From: Hymenolepis diminuta
Taxonomy: Eukaryota > Platyhelminthes > Cestoda > Cyclophyllidea > Hymenolepididae
Assembly (NCBI GenBank): GCA_900708905.1
Contig: CAADRB010000036.1
Coordinates: forward strand, 898,426-962,425
Length of the DNA: 64,000 nucleotides
Direction: 5' to 3'
The notes under the pieces were generated by a model, which was not told the DNA's origin, made no database searches, and saw only the letters and a program-made list of their open reading frames with translations. The stretch's first letter is position 1. Every line of letters starts with the position of its first letter. Both the position numbers and the translations under genes were made by a program. Below, piece after piece: positions 62,933-64,000 of the stretch.

Positions 62933-64000
62933 TAAAGATCAGTCATAGCTTTTAAGCATACGCCTTGAGCAAGCTTGATATTCAATAACTGGTTCACCTT
63001 TAATAAGCTTTTCATGTTTTGTTTAATTGATAGGTCGTTGACCATTGAGGAAATTTCCTTCCAATTTATCACAGTTGGAAAGGAGGTGTTTTGGTAGCAC
63101 TCAGTATTATTTTACCAATACTTTTTCTGCAATCACAGTCTTATAAAATACAATGGTGTAATGCGATACATTGCTATATTTCAAATTTGGTGCCACCATG
63201 CCCCACTTTCCGTACCGCTATCCACCAGGGATATTTGACCACTTTTCAGGATAATTAACTGTTTATTTAAACTTAAATTTGATGTATTATTCAAAAGTTT
63301 AAATTTAAAGACCTGATGGGTATTAGGAGTCAGTCAAATAGGTAGGAGTATTTGATAGTAGAGATGAAGGGGGGAATGAAAAACGGAAAAAATAAAGGTG
63401 GTTTGAATTGCATTAGTGCACAAAGTAGACGCAATCAGACGGAATGTGAACTAATTGCTGCTACTCGTAGAATCATATGCTCTTTCCGTGCAATGATTTT
63501 ATAACTAAAGTGATATTTTAATTTCACTGTAGCTGTTATATCACAAGATATTCGAGTCTTATTGAATTTTCATATTTTAAAGATCAAGCAAGTCCTCAGT
63601 TGTCCGATTATCTTCATTTCTCTTTCTTGCAGTTGAAAGTATGCATGTAGGTATATTTTACTTTGAGACAGTATTTTTTTCCTCATAAAAGCTTCAAAAA
63701 TTGGTTGTTGTCAGTATTAAAACTAGTATTTGAAGGTTCTAGACCGAAACCTAGATATGCTTACTTCAGATCTCCCATTCCTCGGAGATTGAACGCCTAC
63801 CAAGTACAGTGGAAACTAGACTTGATTTTCTTTTTATATCCTTTGGCCTTTTGTGTAACCCTCTGTAAACACACATTAAATGCAAAATATGGTGGTATTT
63901 TCCTTGAAGCTGTGTCATTTTGTCCTCTACACTTTCAGGACACTTGAGATGTTAATTGCAGTTGGAGATTAGATTTTATGGTCGCTGAAGGTATTTATAG

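Larger units (their letters stand above)
55597..64000 (+). other. Presumed first intron of the cadherin gene, open at the window edge
   Basis: No segment after the donor encodes a cadherin continuation such as a DxNDNxP linker or a DxGxP strand, and no phase-0 exon was recognised, so the intron probably extends past the window. It is AT-rich, with a TAT microsatellite near 57,347 and a SINE-like copy near 62,768. Small open frames at 59,588-59,818, 60,104-60,307 and 63,663-63,947 show no recognisable domain. The first ends near a good donor-like site (GAAAG then GTACGT, GT at about 59,795), but opening it at the nearest AG gives the wrong phase to follow the cadherin exon directly. Confidence 0.55.

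Noticed and set aside
1..64000. CRISPR arrays, rRNA genes, bacterial-type operons
   Set aside because: No regularly spaced repeats with unique spacers, no rRNA-like conserved blocks, and the sequence is eukaryotic in layout with a consensus splice donor.

Overview
The window is AT-rich, gene-poor eukaryotic DNA. It contains one clear protein-coding exon, with a consensus splice donor, encoding the N-terminal ectodomain of a protocadherin-like cell-adhesion receptor. Cadherins, a decayed mariner transposase, a decayed LINE reverse transcriptase and tRNA-derived SINE-like elements together point to an invertebrate animal. A flatworm (tapeworm or fluke) fits the composition, the single large cadherin exon and the splice-acceptor-like tract touching the start codon. 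That placement is inference; nothing in the window proves the phylum.

Layout. Positions 1-53,280 look intergenic (or lie inside introns of genes not visible here) and hold old repeats. A LINE reverse-transcriptase relic lies on the minus strand (about 7,370-7,750) and a mariner transposase relic on the minus strand (about 11,150-11,595). tRNA-like SINE copies lie near 15,880-15,930 (minus), 18,035, 20,104 and 62,768 (plus). Several pairs of diverged direct repeats, mostly 0.7-3.2 kb apart, occupy much of the first 25 kb and 44.9-47.4 kb. An assembly gap (N, 25,173-25,967) is flanked on both sides by copies of one short motif, so it probably hides a tandem array. Microsatellites of AT, TAT and CT type are scattered.

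From 53,280 the window becomes genic. A short upstream region with two CCAAT motifs and an E-box leads to a pyrimidine-rich tract ending in AG immediately before the ATG at 53,542. One open exon of 685 codons encodes a signal peptide or signal anchor and five cadherin repeats, the fifth incomplete. It ends at a phase-0 donor, GTAAGT, at 55,597. The remaining 8.4 kb shows no cadherin-like continuation and is read as first-intron sequence, with a SINE copy near its end.

I found no RNA genes with intact structure, no CRISPR array, and no convincing new biological system. The most unusual observations are the long insertion in the fourth cadherin repeat, the start codon abutting a splice-acceptor-like tract, the clustering of old direct repeats, and the motif flanking the gap. 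All repeat similarities were judged by eye; no alignment or database search was run.
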